A DNA stretch of 64,000 nucleotides from Balanoglossus misakiensis (GCA_040954595.2 CM082598.2:1798001-1862000), one strand, 5' to 3'. Positions 10,993-21,973 are shown, numbered from the stretch's first letter. Translations and numbers: made by a program. The notes: generated by a model from the letters alone, not told the origin.

Positions 10993-13900
10993 GTAATGAT
11001 AGATACCCCTGGTGTTAGATTATGTAGTGTTGCCATAGTAATGAGCTAGGGGCGTAAATATTCTAAATTGACTGGAGAAATAGGAAGTATTTTAGGGGAT
11101 TTGAAATAGGCTTGTATATAAAAGGCATCATTTTGTGATGTAAATGTTGTGATAAAAAAATCACTTGGTATTATTTGTGTACAGGATGTAACACTGAGTG
11201 AATTGCTAGAAGAAGATGATGTCTTACAAGAATGTAAAGCACAGAATAGAAAACTCATTGAGTTGTAAGTATCTCTTACTTTGTCAATTCAATCAGACCA
11301 CGGTAGAAAAACATGGAAAACTTGAGTGCAATTTTTGTTGGGCAAAAATCACTTAGATATTAGCCATGCTCATGTAGCTTTATTTTTTGCTTGAATGATA
11401 TAGCCTGGTCCAACCAGAGGTTATGGAAGAGATGGTTAACATGGTGATAAATGAACCACCGGATGAGGTGGAAGAAAAACTTCGCTACAAACATCCAAAC
11501 ACAGCATGTGAATTGTTGACTGCGGATGTCGCTGCCATTAATGACAAGTTAGGAGAGAGTGAGGTAGGTAGTTTTTAGTTGTGGTCTATTGAGATGCTAT
11601 TTCAGGTGGTAGTAACTGTGATTGGCTTTGAATAATTGTTACTGATGAAAGCACTTTTTGATCCAGAATGCATGTCTGGTAGATATGAATTATGTATCCT
11701 TACTCTAAAAACTTCACACCACCTTTTCTTGCAGGTTTTACTCAACAGACTGTGGGGTTTTCTGGAATCAGAGGACCCTCTCAATCCCCTCCTAGCTAGC
11801 TTCTTCAGCAAATGTATGGCAATGTTACTCAGTCGGAAGACGGAAAGTATTGTAGAATTTATCAAAGCGAAGGATGATCCTGTGGGGTTGCTAGTCAGTC
11901 ACATTGGAACCTCGGCTATCATGGATCTGATTCTAAGGCTAGCTTCCTGTGCCGAGACTGCCCAGCTCAGACAAGACATTGCATTTGTAAGTATTTTCAT
12001 GCTTTTTGAGGGCCCATAGAATCTTTTAATGTTGTAGATTGTTTTACCTAATCATCGAAAGTAAATCACAGATCGATGAGATTAATTTTGCAACTGCATT
12101 GACAACTACCACCAAGATGTAGTTTGTTGAATAATTTTTTTACTTCTGTCTGTAGACAGTAGAGTGTGAAAAAGCATTGATCGCTTACATTTTGCTATCA
12201 ACTGTTCTCTTTTCAGTGGCTGAATGATCAGAGGCTTATACAAAGGCTAATAGAAGTGATCGATCCAACGCAGGATGAACATAAACATAGCAACGCTTCT
12301 CTAACAGTGTGCGAGTTGATACGACTTGGTCGCGAACAAATGTCACAGTTCCAGGAGACCGCAGATGAAGATCCTCTATTGGCCACCATGGAACTGTAAG
12401 CAAAATATCTTTTGTGCCAGTTGCAACAAAAATTGCCAAAATCGTATGATCGTACAGTTTCCTCCTGGATATTTTACACTCTGAGATTTCCGACTCAATC
12501 ATAAATGATTTTCTCATTGAAGTGCGTTATATTTTGGGGAAACCACTTACTTGATGTTTGTGTGTGCGATTTCCAGACAAGAGACGGTAGGCGTGTTAAT
12601 GAATCACATGCTTCACGAAGAGAAGTCAGAATCTGCCTTGGCCAACGGAGTGGCTATTCTCTTAGCTCTTACAGAATTCAAGAAATGTGGGTAAGTGTTG
12701 GGGTCACCCCTTTTTGTTGATTCAGAAAGACTGCTCAGTAACGAAGTCTGCACACAGATGCCAAAATGTGACCAGTATTCAGTTGTGGAAGTTTAAAGCT
12801 CCATTAGCTGTATCTATTCACTACGATTTCAGTGCGAGTTGTAATAACAACTATCCTTTTATTTATTTTTGGATCCATTTTGTTGAAATTCCTGGAAGGG
12901 CTTATGACAGGAACTGGTGTTAGGGAAGTTGTTGGTGAATACGGATTCTTCAAATCACTAACACGGGTTGGTAAAAGGTGTACGAATAAAAAAAGGACCA
13001 ATTGATGTATGAATGGAGCCGACATGGCCCCTTGACTTACTCCTTGTTGTGACAGACAAGGTTATTTTTGGTATTGTAGAATGGATGGTCAAGAGCAGTT
13101 GACAGCGTTAGATGCCGAGAGATTAGCAAAGGGAGTCAGTAGTGCTTTACAAGGAGTGACTCCAAAAATCAAGGATTTGCATCAACTTTTTATCGATCCC
13201 CCTAAGGTAAGCAACCATTACAGAAGTTGATTATATTGTATGTATATTATGAGGTTATCACGAAAATACCGTAAAGTATGCACGAGGACATTAGCGCTGA
13301 GTATCGCCCGACGCGTAGCGGAGGGCGATGCGCTGCGCTAATGTCCGAGTGCATACTTTGCGGTATTTTCGTAATAACCTTATTATTATACATCTTACAT
13401 CTCCGATAGTTCTTGTTTTGCATGTTACTTGGCTTTCAAAACGCCCAAAATGCCGATACAATCGATCGAAAACCGCTCAGTGAGCAGCCATCTTTCTTTT
13501 TTGTTTACGTACGTGCGCGTGCGTTGGAGTGGGGGTGTCTTGAAACCGTCCGCATAACAACGCATACCTGTACACGGTGAGTTGGGGCGCCTTGAAACCT
13601 AAAACTTATTTAACGCGCGTTTCGTACGTACCGTTCAGTAAGGCTTTTTATTGCACGCCAAAATCTATTGTTCTCGGCACTAGATGTATAATAATAGTCA
13701 ATACTGCATGAGATATTCCTGAGGAGAACATTGATAACTTGATTCGTAAATCCTAATCACTGTCTCTTTTTTTTTCGCAGCAACGTGCAATGCCATGTAC
13801 TGTAGGTCTTCTAGATCCTCCGCTAGGAAACACGAGGTTACAATTATCCAGGCTGGTGGCAGCGTTACTCCTGACCAACACACATACGGTCAATAGCGAA

Positions 13901-16900
13901 CTCTGTCGGTTAGGAACTCTTAAAACATTATTGGTAAGTTGCCAGGTTTTTCTGCGTACTCTTTCTTGTTCTGTGCATGCTCGAAATGTTTTTGTAGAAT
14001 TATAGGCAAAGGAATTGAACACAGGTTAATAAAAAATCTGATGTGTGTATCTGGTACAAAGCTGAGGTAGAAACTGTCAACAGAGTGTGAGAGACCGATA
14101 ACGACTAATGATTTTGCAACCAGATACAAGTAGGCTGTTGATTCACACACAAACTAAATCCCCTTGACAAAAGTTCAAATTCTCTCTCTCTCTCTTGTAG
14201 GACTTGTTCTTCCAGTATTCATGGAATAATTTTCTACACACTCAAGTGGAACAGTGTATCAACATAGTACTCACAAACACACCAACGGAAGCTGAAGACG
14301 GTAAACAACAACATCCAATGTTAGTCCATGTAAGTAAACAACAACAAAGCCAGTGCAGCTTGTGGGTGTGTTTGACCACCACTGTCTGAGCACAGCATTC
14401 TGATGATTGAGTAGCTATTTCTGTTAGGTCAACATCACAATAATCATTCTTGATGTTCGCGTAAAACTGTGTGATAAAAACATCCTTGAGTTGTTGATGG
14501 CTTGGCTATGCACTAAGCATCATCAAAACATGTCCATTTGACAGCTGTTCAAATTGTTGAGACCACAATCAGAAAGCAGCGATTCAACCCACAGTCGTCT
14601 ACTTCTGTGTGTGTAGGTTTTGTGAGGATTTTGACATGTAAGGGCAGCTGCAAATATTTGTAGAAACGAGAGAACCACACTGAAGTTGTAAAAAGCCAAC
14701 TAAAAATGTGACATTTATCTTGTGTGTACATTATCTGAGGTATTTAAAATATAAAGTTTTCTAACAGGCACTAAATGTTCCCAGCAAAAATGTGTGTGTA
14801 TTCGTCTGTGTTGTCTTCACATTTAATGAGACAAATTTCTCTCTTTTTATCCTACAGCTGTTTTCTGAATGTACAATAATTCAAAGGATATTAGATAGTT
14901 GGGAAGAGAATGATCAGCTTCAAGCACAGAGTCCTGGGAAAAGAAAGGGCTTTATGGGCCATTTAACCAAGATGGCCAATGATATCATATTCGCCATGGA
15001 CAAAGGTTGCAATAGTGATTTGACTAAACAGCAGTTCCAAGGTGAGTTTGCACTGGAGGAAACAAGATGGTGGGTGTGTGAACAAACTGACACTGGAGGA
15101 AACAACATGGTGGACGTGTGAACAAACTGACACTGGAGGAAATAACATGGTGGATGTGTTGACAAACAAATGGGAAAGTGATATTTAACATCCTGATTTT
15201 GACAGTCAGTTGATCTGATATCCATTTGTGTCTCTTCCAGAATTTGTATCGGAAGAATACAGGGAAAAGTGGGACAATTTTGTCTCAGGATCTTTAGCTG
15301 ATACAAACAAGAAAAATACAGTAGACTTGGTAAGACTTACAAGGTGTCTTCTACAATACAGTCAGATGCTAATTTTCAATCGTGCCAATCACATGAGATG
15401 GCAAAGGAAGATTGATGAAATACTATTTCAGTTTATTCCGAAAAGAATTTTTTTGTTATGGTAATTTTGGGCTTCTTGTTGAACGACATTGTGAATCTGT
15501 TCGTAGGTTGGTGGTCATCCACTGCATTCCTCCAGTGAGGACGACGATGCTGATTTCCGAGACATTCCCTTTCCACAAGATGCAGCAATGCAGCAGGTCA
15601 GTATCTATGTGTTCATTCCCACATCTCACGATACCACAGAAAGCCATGTTCATAATTTTGAAATCACGGCAATAAAAATTCATATATGAAATACACCGCA
15701 CTCCCATTTCTTAAATATCAAAATTTCAACGTATTTGGATGATATATTTCATGTCAATTGATATAATTTACTAATTGATTTTCATTGATGTGGTGTGTCG
15801 TACAGCTGCGTGTTCGTTGCTTTCATTTCCACAAATGCGTTCTTTTCCATTTTGATGAAGACAAGTTGACTGGAAACAAAGCTTGTGTTAGGATGATTTA
15901 CATTTTACCGATAGATTCACATTGATTCATTGATGCTCAGAAATCATTCACTTCTTGTGCCAAATCCACAAAGAGCTTACTGCTGTAGTCCAGTCAATAT
16001 GTCACTTTGTCTGAGTATATCACTTCTCATCCATCCGCACAACTATCTGCCTCAGTGTCACTTCTGCCTCAGCCAATCACAGTGCTGTATGTCTGAGTGT
16101 CACTTCTGCCTCAGCCAATCACAGTGCTGTATGTCTCAGTGTCACTTCTGCCTCAGCCAATCACAGTGCTGTATGTCTCAGTGTTACTTCGCCTCAGCCA
16201 ATCACATTGTTGTATGCCGCCACAGCCCTTGTGCATTCTGGATGTAGTCAATAGTGGCTGTAGTGCATGTATTTGTACTGTAGCCTATTCTTAGTGAGTC
16301 AATGTATGTTTTTGGTCTGATACCTATTGTCAGGCCTTTTCTGATTATCAGATGCAACAAATGACGTCCAATTTTATTGACCAGTTTGGATTCAACGACG
16401 AAGACTTTGGGGACCAGGATGACAACGTTAAGTGAGTACCGCTCTTAAATTCTGCCATTTGTCATCTGTTATTAGATCACTAACTTAACTAATTTAACAG
16501 ATTCTTGTGTCTGATTGCAGTGTTAAATGCAGTGATGCGATTTGCTAAACCACGCCTGGCTTAATTGGCTTGTATATTAACTGCACACTGAAAATTCACT
16601 TGAAATTTCCAGTTTCCCATTGATTTAAATGCGCTTGCAATGATTACAATGCTACTACAAAGCTGTGTTTAAAAAACAACTGCTTAGCAATTTTACAGAG
16701 TAGAACAAGAAACCTCAGTTAAGTGGATATCAAAAGCAAAAATACTGAAAAAAATTGCTGTGTTACTGTAGCTTTAATACTACATTTTAAAAAAAAATAA
16801 TTACTATGGTCTTTGTTGAGATAATTCTATTGAAGTGCAGTGATTTGTCTTTGTGTGTTTGTAAAATTAAGTGTTTTCTCTTACAGTGCACCATTTGACC

Positions 16901-19900
16901 GTATCTCTGACATAAACTTCTCAATATCAGCAAACGAAGACAATGTAAGTATTTTCGCTTATTTCTGTTTGTCATCTCTCGTCCTTTTTCTACTACCAAC
17001 TACCAAACCACAAAATAAACTTAAACATGAATGAGGTCTGGAGAAGGAAGCTGACTCATAGAGAGACAGTTATTAATCGCTGGTTCTTATCTCTTGTATT
17101 TCAGCCAAACTCTGCTTTGTTTGAAGCTTGCTGCAATGAGAGAATACAACAATTCAATGACAGTGGAAGTGATGAAGATGATATCTGGGAAGAAAAGGAA
17201 CTCACATTTTCACCTGTCCAAAGTTCAAGAAAAAGGTACGGACTCTTGCAAACTGGCCATTTTATTCTGTCTGTTGGGAAATTATTTTAAGTGTATTAAC
17301 CTCATGGTTGTGAGAGACCTAGTGTATGTGTAGACACAAGGCATCTACAGGGTTGATGTGACCACACATGTGCGTTTCCATTGCAGTGAAATATCACCAG
17401 ATGCTCCCCCCGGAGAAGATGATGACCCCCACTGTCACAGTGACCATAGCGACAACAGCACAGACAGCGATGAGGATGATCATGGTGCCTTCGACAACAA
17501 CTCTCCGCCGTCTCTGGGACTCGTCTCGCCCGGAACTCCGAGGGCAGTCACCACGACGGTCGCTACGACCTCGACCACCACCACCACGGCACCTGCAGCG
17601 ACAGTGGATGATATGAAGATGGATGTAGATTCGTCAGATGGTAAGTTAGCCATCTTTGATTTCTGAAAGATTTCTTCAGTCAATTTTGAGAATTTCTAGA
17701 AATTTCTTTGCATTAGCCCAGTAGTCTTACATGTAATGGTGGATGGTTTCTTGTCATCAGTGAATTTCTTAAGCAGTGATGTATCAATTTTTGGCTTAAT
17801 TTTAAGTTTCATGTGATGGTCATGTTATTCAGTGTAGAGTCTACTGTCATGTGATGGTCATGTGATTCAGTGTAGGGTCAACTGTCATGTGATGGTCATG
17901 TGATATAGTGTAAGTTCTACTGTTGAGAGACTTGAGATATAAGGGGTTTGAAACAAAAAAGTTTTGATAGATTTGGTATTACTACATTAGACAGACGTCA
18001 CATGTAAGTATTATTTCTATCCTCCAGCATGGGCCAATTTTAATACAGTCGAAACGACGGTTGCTATGGACACAACGCCTTCAGGATGGGAGAGTCCAAG
18101 TAGTTCTTCAAATCAAGATGGTGGATGGGCCAATTTTGCAGAATTTAATGCCTTTGATAAAAATAGGTAAATAAGACGACAAGCATAGACTGCTATCTCA
18201 ATTTTCCAAATCTAAAGATTTGCATTCATCAAATTTAATCATTAGTTCATTAACAACTGCCATGATTTTGAAGCATTGCAAACCTCTATGCGATAAAGAT
18301 TCCCAACAGTAAACAGATCAGATTATGTTCCCAGATATGTGCAGTTGCCTCCAGTGAAATCAGGCATCTGTCATCAACGTCTGTTCAAAAATTACCATTC
18401 TTACAATCATATTATTTTGTGAGACCGTCCCAGCTCATTCCAGGGTTTGTATAATCTGCTATATTACATTGGAATCCATGGTCTTGTCTTGTGTATTGTT
18501 TTATTTATAATTGTTTGTATTTTGGTTGTATTGCAGTCCCGGACAGCCTCGTTGTAATTCGCCTGTGGAGATGGAGAGCGAGCCTTCAGATGCAGCCATG
18601 GCAGATAGTAGCAGCAGCAGTAGTAGTAGTGCACAGCAAAAATATAGTGAGTATTTGGTGTTTTAATCTGGTGGATTTTATCAATCAGTGAAAATAGTTT
18701 TACAGACATGTCAGTGGTTTAGTTCAACCAAAAAAAAAGTGAAAAATCAGTCTTGGGTTCTTCAGAAAGTTGCCACTATAGACAAGTTTCCAATACGTAG
18801 AGTCAGCCACTAATGTAGGTTTGAATGTATTTATAAATGTGATTATATTTGTGGACTGCATTGTTCCAAACGAGATTGATTTATTTTTGTTCTTTTTCTT
18901 TGCAGTGGTGAGCACAGCTCCACCAATTATCCTACGAAGTGCCGAAGAGAGTCCGGTGAAAAGCGACGAAATTCAGGCAACAGTCACCACAACAATGATA
19001 GTAGAGAGGTGAGTTTGTGTGGTCGTGTTTGCCGAATATCTCTTTCGTCTGTGAGACAGGGAACTATTAGTGATATCTGTGTATGTAGACATCAGGACAT
19101 TCTGTGTTCCGGAAAACAACAAAGGCATTTGCACAAAAGCAAGAAATCTAAAATAGATAACAAGATTTCAGCTGAAATTTACTCATTTTGTGCATTTTAG
19201 CTCAAAAATGGAAGAAGACACAACCATAGCAGAAGAAGCCCCACCCACAAGCCAGGTCTCGTCCAGTGCAACCCCGCCACAAGAGGCCGACATATCACAG
19301 GAAAGCAAACCAAACACCGATGCTACAGACGATACAGTCTCAAGCCCGGCCGACTCAAGCACCAGTGTTAGTGCAGAAAACTTAGAAACCAAAAGTGCAG
19401 GGACAGCCGAAGCCAAAGCAACATCAGAAACGAGCAAACTTACAAATACGGAATCGGCAGGTGAAACGAAAACACAGATCACTATTGAGGATGTCGGTTC
19501 CCACGGCGACAAGGCGGAGCCTGAGGAGGGTGAAGGTGACCTTGACGATAACTTTGAGTGAGTTCTTGGTGTCATCATAAAGAAACATGAGTTTCGTATA
19601 TTGGCATGGTTTTCTGAGTGCGCTGTTGTGAGTTGGTATCGTAGCATATTCGCCGTACATCGTATATATTTTTGTTTTTTCGCCCTGCATGCTAAATGTT
19701 CCTATCCCCTTGCTATTGATGAGTGTATATTTCCATTTTGATTGCATGCCTTGTAACATATTTTCTTTGTTTTTCTTCTTTTTTTTCTTCATTTCTGTCT
19801 GCGCATTTTGTTATGTTGTTGTCTATAATAATTGTCGTTCATGGTGTACTCTTTCTCACTAACTGGGATTTTCGTTTATCGTTATTCCTGTTGTCTGTAA

Positions 19901-20601
19901 TTCTCGTCCATGTCTGTGTACTCTTTCTCAAAATCTGTCTCTTTTTTCCGGGATCTACTTTGTTTCTTCTTTGTGCCTTTCCTGTTTGGCTTTGTGGGGG
20001 TCAATTTTTGTGCATGTGGTGGTTGTTTTTTTGTCTTTATAAAGTTTCCTCTCCTCTAGTGGTCTTATGAAATTCGGTTCTCCTCACAGTAGTCCATCTA
20101 GTCCGGCAGCTCCCAAATCTCCCAACGGACCCACGGAGGGAAACACAAGCAACAAGGAAAGCGGAAGCAACAACGAACCAAGTAACATGACACCGGCGGA
20201 AAAGGCAAGACTCGAGAAAGCAAGGTAACTTTGACTCCTTTTTACCACTGTGGTTTAGTCCAAATTTATTGTTTTCTGTGGTAAAGCTGGACCTGTAAAA
20301 GGAAAAGAGGGAAGGGATGATTTGGAAGAAGTATCATGGAGGATGGGTCGTATTATACTGTTTGTGTGAAAAGGCTACAGAGCCAATCAAAAAGGGTGAC
20401 TCATGATCAGATGCCACTAACCATGAACACTGTACTGAAGACAGTTTGTGAAAGGATCTGTGATTGGCTATGGTGTCAATTGTAGGTTTGTCCAAACATC
20501 AGATTCATTGTATGTCATTGAATGTTTTTATTGACAGAGCTGAAGCAATAGAGGCCTTAGAGCAATGGAAAACAGCAACACAGCCGAACGGACCAGTATG
20601 A
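10933..20601 (+). CDS. PPP6R3: Protein phosphatase 6 regulatory subunit (SAPS-domain), PPP6R3-like; 22 coding exons, 1021 aa
   Basis: Coding exons are listed individually below (3066 nt in total; GT-AG at every junction; phases join without a stop). The family binds the PP6 catalytic subunit as a scaffold and substrate-targeting subunit in the cytoplasm and at membranes. The start [20 protein letters not shown], then [66 protein letters not shown] and [19 protein letters not shown] are strong family matches. Residues about 1-510 are the helical-repeat SAPS region. The C-terminal half is acidic and Ser/Thr-rich, with WANF motifs at W721 and W753 and SNSPVEME-like sequence. It ends NGPV, like vertebrate PPP6R3. 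The protein is longer than the vertebrate ones (about 870-970 aa as I recall) owing to the Thr-rich part of exon 16 and the 119-residue exon 20. Invertebrates may have a single PPP6R gene, so the '3' in the symbol is only the closest human match. Confidence 0.95.
11185..11264 (+). CDS. PPP6R3: PPP6R coding exon 2
   Basis: Residues 21-46 plus two bases. [20 protein letters not shown] is the family signature. Donor GTAAGT at 11265. Confidence 0.95.
11404..11563 (+). CDS. PPP6R3: PPP6R coding exon 3
   Basis: Residues 47-100, including [19 protein letters not shown]. The acceptor GATATAG at 11397-11403 is preceded by a weak pyrimidine tract. Donor GTAGGT at 11564. Confidence 0.9.
11735..11986 (+). 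CDS. PPP6R3: PPP6R coding exon 4
   Basis: Residues 101-184. SAPS core with [12 protein letters not shown] and [17 protein letters not shown]. Acceptor TTCTTGCAG, donor GTAAGT at 11987. Confidence 0.95.
12217..12395 (+). CDS. PPP6R3: PPP6R coding exon 5
   Basis: Residues 185-243 plus two bases. [17 protein letters not shown] then [14 protein letters not shown]. Donor GTAAGC at 12396. Confidence 0.95.
12577..12690 (+). CDS. PPP6R3: PPP6R coding exon 6
   Basis: Residues 244-281 plus two bases. [20 protein letters not shown] then a helical segment. Donor GTAAGT at 12691. Confidence 0.93.
13080..13206 (+). CDS. PPP6R3: PPP6R coding exon 7
   Basis: Residues 282-324. Less conserved at its start, then [10 protein letters not shown]. 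Acceptor ATTGTAG at 13073-13079, donor GTAAGC at 13207. Confidence 0.9.
13207..13780 (+). other. PPP6R intron 7
   Basis: Holds the 129-bp hairpin element at 13252-13380 followed by CG-rich sequence (about 13440-13630). No coding sequence seen. Confidence 0.8.
13252..13380. mobile_element. 129-bp near-perfect hairpin element (MITE-like)
   Basis: Arms 13252-13297 and 13335-13380 are inverted repeats of 46 bp differing at about four positions (begin AGGTTATCACGAAAATACCG, end CGGTATTTTCGTAATAACCT). The loop also holds a GC-rich inner inverted repeat, ATCGCCC against GGGCGAT. It is non-coding. It looks like a foldback/MITE insertion, but a target-site duplication is not clear in the TA-rich flanks. 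Confidence 0.65.
13781..13933 (+). CDS. PPP6R3: PPP6R coding exon 8
   Basis: Residues 325-375. [20 protein letters not shown] is a family block. Acceptor is a long T tract with CGCAG, donor GTAAGT at 13934. Confidence 0.95.
14201..14329 (+). CDS. PPP6R3: PPP6R coding exon 9
   Basis: Residues 376-418. [20 protein letters not shown] is the most recognisable SAPS block. Acceptor follows (TC)n, donor GTAAGT at 14330. Confidence 0.95.
14330..14857 (+). other. PPP6R intron 9
   Basis: 528 bp without recognisable features beyond a pyrimidine-rich 3' end. Confidence 0.8.
14858..15041 (+). CDS. PPP6R3: PPP6R coding exon 10
   Basis: Residues 419-479 plus one base. [18 protein letters not shown] and [13 protein letters not shown] are conserved. 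Donor GTGAGT at 15042, which abuts a minisatellite. Confidence 0.95.
15051..15168 (+). repeat. 40-bp minisatellite, about 3 copies
   Basis: Unit CACTGGAGGAAACAACATGG plus 20 more bases, repeated with a period of exactly 40 bp. It starts only 9 bp after the exon 10 donor. Confidence 0.9.
15241..15329 (+). CDS. PPP6R3: PPP6R coding exon 11
   Basis: Residues 480-509. [20 protein letters not shown] then NTVDL closes the SAPS domain. Donor GTAAGA at 15330. Confidence 0.95.
15507..15596 (+). CDS. PPP6R3: PPP6R coding exon 12
   Basis: Residues 510-539. [19 protein letters not shown], an acidic, probably phosphorylated stretch. Donor GTCAGT at 15597. Confidence 0.93.
15597..16333 (+). other. PPP6R intron 12
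   Basis: 737 bp intron that contains the 42-bp minisatellite. No coding sequence is supported, although the repeat keeps an ORF open because 42 is divisible by three. Confidence 0.8.
16051..16217 (+). repeat. 42-bp minisatellite, 4 copies, with AGCCAATCA in each unit
   Basis: Unit begins CTCAGTGTCACTTCTGCCTC and contains AGCCAATCACAGTGCTGTAT. Three copies are almost identical; the fourth is more diverged and one base shorter. Confidence 0.92.
16334..16431 (+). CDS. PPP6R3: PPP6R coding exon 13
   Basis: Residues 540-571 plus two bases. [20 protein letters not shown] is essentially invariant in the family. Donor GTGAGT at 16432. Confidence 0.95.
16887..16944 (+). CDS. PPP6R3: PPP6R coding exon 14
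   Basis: Residues 572-591. [16 protein letters not shown]. Short 58-bp exon; donor GTAAGT at 16945. Confidence 0.93.
17105..17235 (+). CDS. PPP6R3: PPP6R coding exon 15
   Basis: Residues 592-634 plus two bases. [20 protein letters not shown] then [10 protein letters not shown], both conserved. Donor GTACGG at 17236. Confidence 0.95.
17387..17640 (+). CDS. PPP6R3: PPP6R coding exon 16
   Basis: Residues 635-719 plus one base. Acidic His/Asp-rich start, then a Pro and Thr-rich low-complexity run, ending [11 protein letters not shown]. Donor GTAAGT at 17641. Confidence 0.9.
17810..17923 (+). repeat. 38-bp minisatellite, 3 copies
   Basis: Unit CATGTGATGGTCATGTGATT plus 18 more bases, three tandem copies with a few substitutions, in PPP6R intron 16. 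Confidence 0.92.
18028..18166 (+). CDS. PPP6R3: PPP6R coding exon 17
   Basis: Residues 720-765 plus two bases. Two WANF motifs ([18 protein letters not shown]) flank a Ser-rich stretch. Donor GTAAAT at 18167. Confidence 0.9.
18537..18646 (+). CDS. PPP6R3: PPP6R coding exon 18
   Basis: Residues 766-802 plus one base. [11 protein letters not shown], then a run of eight serines encoded by AGC/AGT repeats. Donor GTGAGT at 18647. Confidence 0.88.
18770..18829 (+). mobile_element. Fragment of the TA-flanked inverted-repeat element family
   Basis: GCCACTATAGACAAGTTTCC then AGTCAGCCACTAATGTAGG and TTTGAATGTA match the 3' end of the full copy at 1505-1667. About 60 bp, degenerate. Confidence 0.55.
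18906..19008 (+). CDS. PPP6R3: PPP6R coding exon 19
   Basis: Residues 803-836 plus two bases. [20 protein letters not shown]. Frame is supported only by phase continuity and an open frame, as this part of the family is poorly conserved. Confidence 0.8.
19201..19557 (+). CDS. PPP6R3: PPP6R coding exon 20
   Basis: Residues 837-955 plus two bases. Low-complexity Glu, Ser, Thr and Ala-rich, ending [13 protein letters not shown]. It is the largest exon and probably disordered. Donor GTGAGT at 19558. Confidence 0.85.
20090..20224 (+). CDS. PPP6R3: PPP6R coding exon 21 (alternative start at 20060)
   Basis: Residues 956-1000 plus two bases: [17 protein letters not shown], then [12 protein letters not shown]. 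Two in-frame acceptors exist, CTCTAG ending at 20059 and CTCACAG ending at 20089. Using the first adds 10 residues. Donor GTAACT at 20225. Confidence 0.85.
20538..20601 (+). CDS. PPP6R3: PPP6R coding exon 22 (terminal)
   Basis: Residues 1001-1021 and the stop at 20599-20601. [20 protein letters not shown] ends with the NGPV known from vertebrate PPP6R3. Confidence 0.9.
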
Positions 20602-21973
20602 ACCAGTCACAACTGGTTGGAACCAGTTCCAAACGGCTTTGTTCAAGAAGTCTGAAGCAGAATACACTGTGCATTTAACTCATACTGAAGAAATATACCC
20701 AGCATTTTGAAATTTTTTACGTAACAACACTTGAGGGATGCTGGTTAAAAGATTGAAGACGACAAAAATGTAATCAAAGTGTAATTGTACTCAACTTTAT
20801 TGACATTGGATACAGAAATCAAGGTGTGTTGTGGACTGTAAAATAGGAGCAAATGAATGTATAATGAACTTAACAAAACTGACCACTGGAGAATAGTTTC
20901 GCCAAATTTTGCAAGGAAATATTTTTGTTTGTTTGAAAACAATACTACTACGTGTTTACAGATTTATTTGAGAAACTTCTTGGGTGGCTGTATTTGACTT
21001 AAAAGTCAAATTTTCCAAGCTTTGAAGGGGAAAAAATACACCATTTTTGGCTTAGGCTGGTTTTTAATAATTCTAGCAAAAAAAATGTATTAAACTATTT
21101 ACTGAAACTCAGATACATCCCATAGTGCACTGGATTTTGTTTTTATCTGAAACGAAAGATTTTTCCTGAAAGTACTTTTTTCCTGCAGTTATTTACAACA
21201 GTGATTTTGTTTTCTCGAAAAATTGACGGTTTGTCTTGACTTCAGATTAATTTCGTATGCCATAGAATTTGAAGTTTTTTATTAAGAATCAAAAAATGAA
21301 TGTTGTTGAAGCCATGCCTAGTGGATCAGTGAATTTTCTTAAAACGGTGCAAACTTTCGGATACATCCGACATAGACAGTATATAACGTACAAAAATATG
21401 AATCAGCTTGAGATAAATTTACATAATCACAGGATAACCTGTGTAGTCATGTCAAAAACACTTCTATATTCAAGTTTTTTTTTCTTCCTTTCTTCCAATG
21501 TTGAACTATGGTAGAATCTTTTCATAATGTTCGCCTGCATCACAAGCAAACCCTTGTATAGATATTTTGGTGAGAAAACAGTTTTTCGTCTTTTTCTTGA
21601 AAAAAGAAACTAGATCCTGTTGGGTAGAGGCTTGGCAACTGTGCATGATACACATTAACAGTAACAGAAACTTTTTTTTTCAGATTCATTATTAATCGAC
21701 AAAAATGAATGGATATTGTATCAGAAAGACCGGGTCTTTGTGTTGTCTGGCCTGGTCATGCATATGCAAATGAGTTTCGTACAGATCACGTTCGATCACA
21801 TCAGCTCCGACATAAAAATTGATCACTCAGGATAGAAACCGGAAATGTGGCTGGGTGAGAAGTTGACCGCGTTTTCTCTGCGTTCAATCATTCCATGTTT
21901 GTGTACTGGTCGATTGTACGGAAAGTCGGAGGTCAGTCACATGTTCAGTAGGAGTGCAGGCCTGTCGCGAAAG

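Noticed and set aside
16051-16217. Regular repeats considered as a CRISPR array
   Set aside because: Direct tandem units without unique spacers in an animal intron.
15930-16294. ORFs with repeated [13 protein letters not shown]-like units
   Set aside because: They are produced by the 42-bp minisatellite in an intron, whose length keeps the frame open.
19183-19647. 154-codon minus-strand ORF
   Set aside because: Antisense shadow of PPP6R exon 20, whose low-complexity codons leave the reverse frame open.
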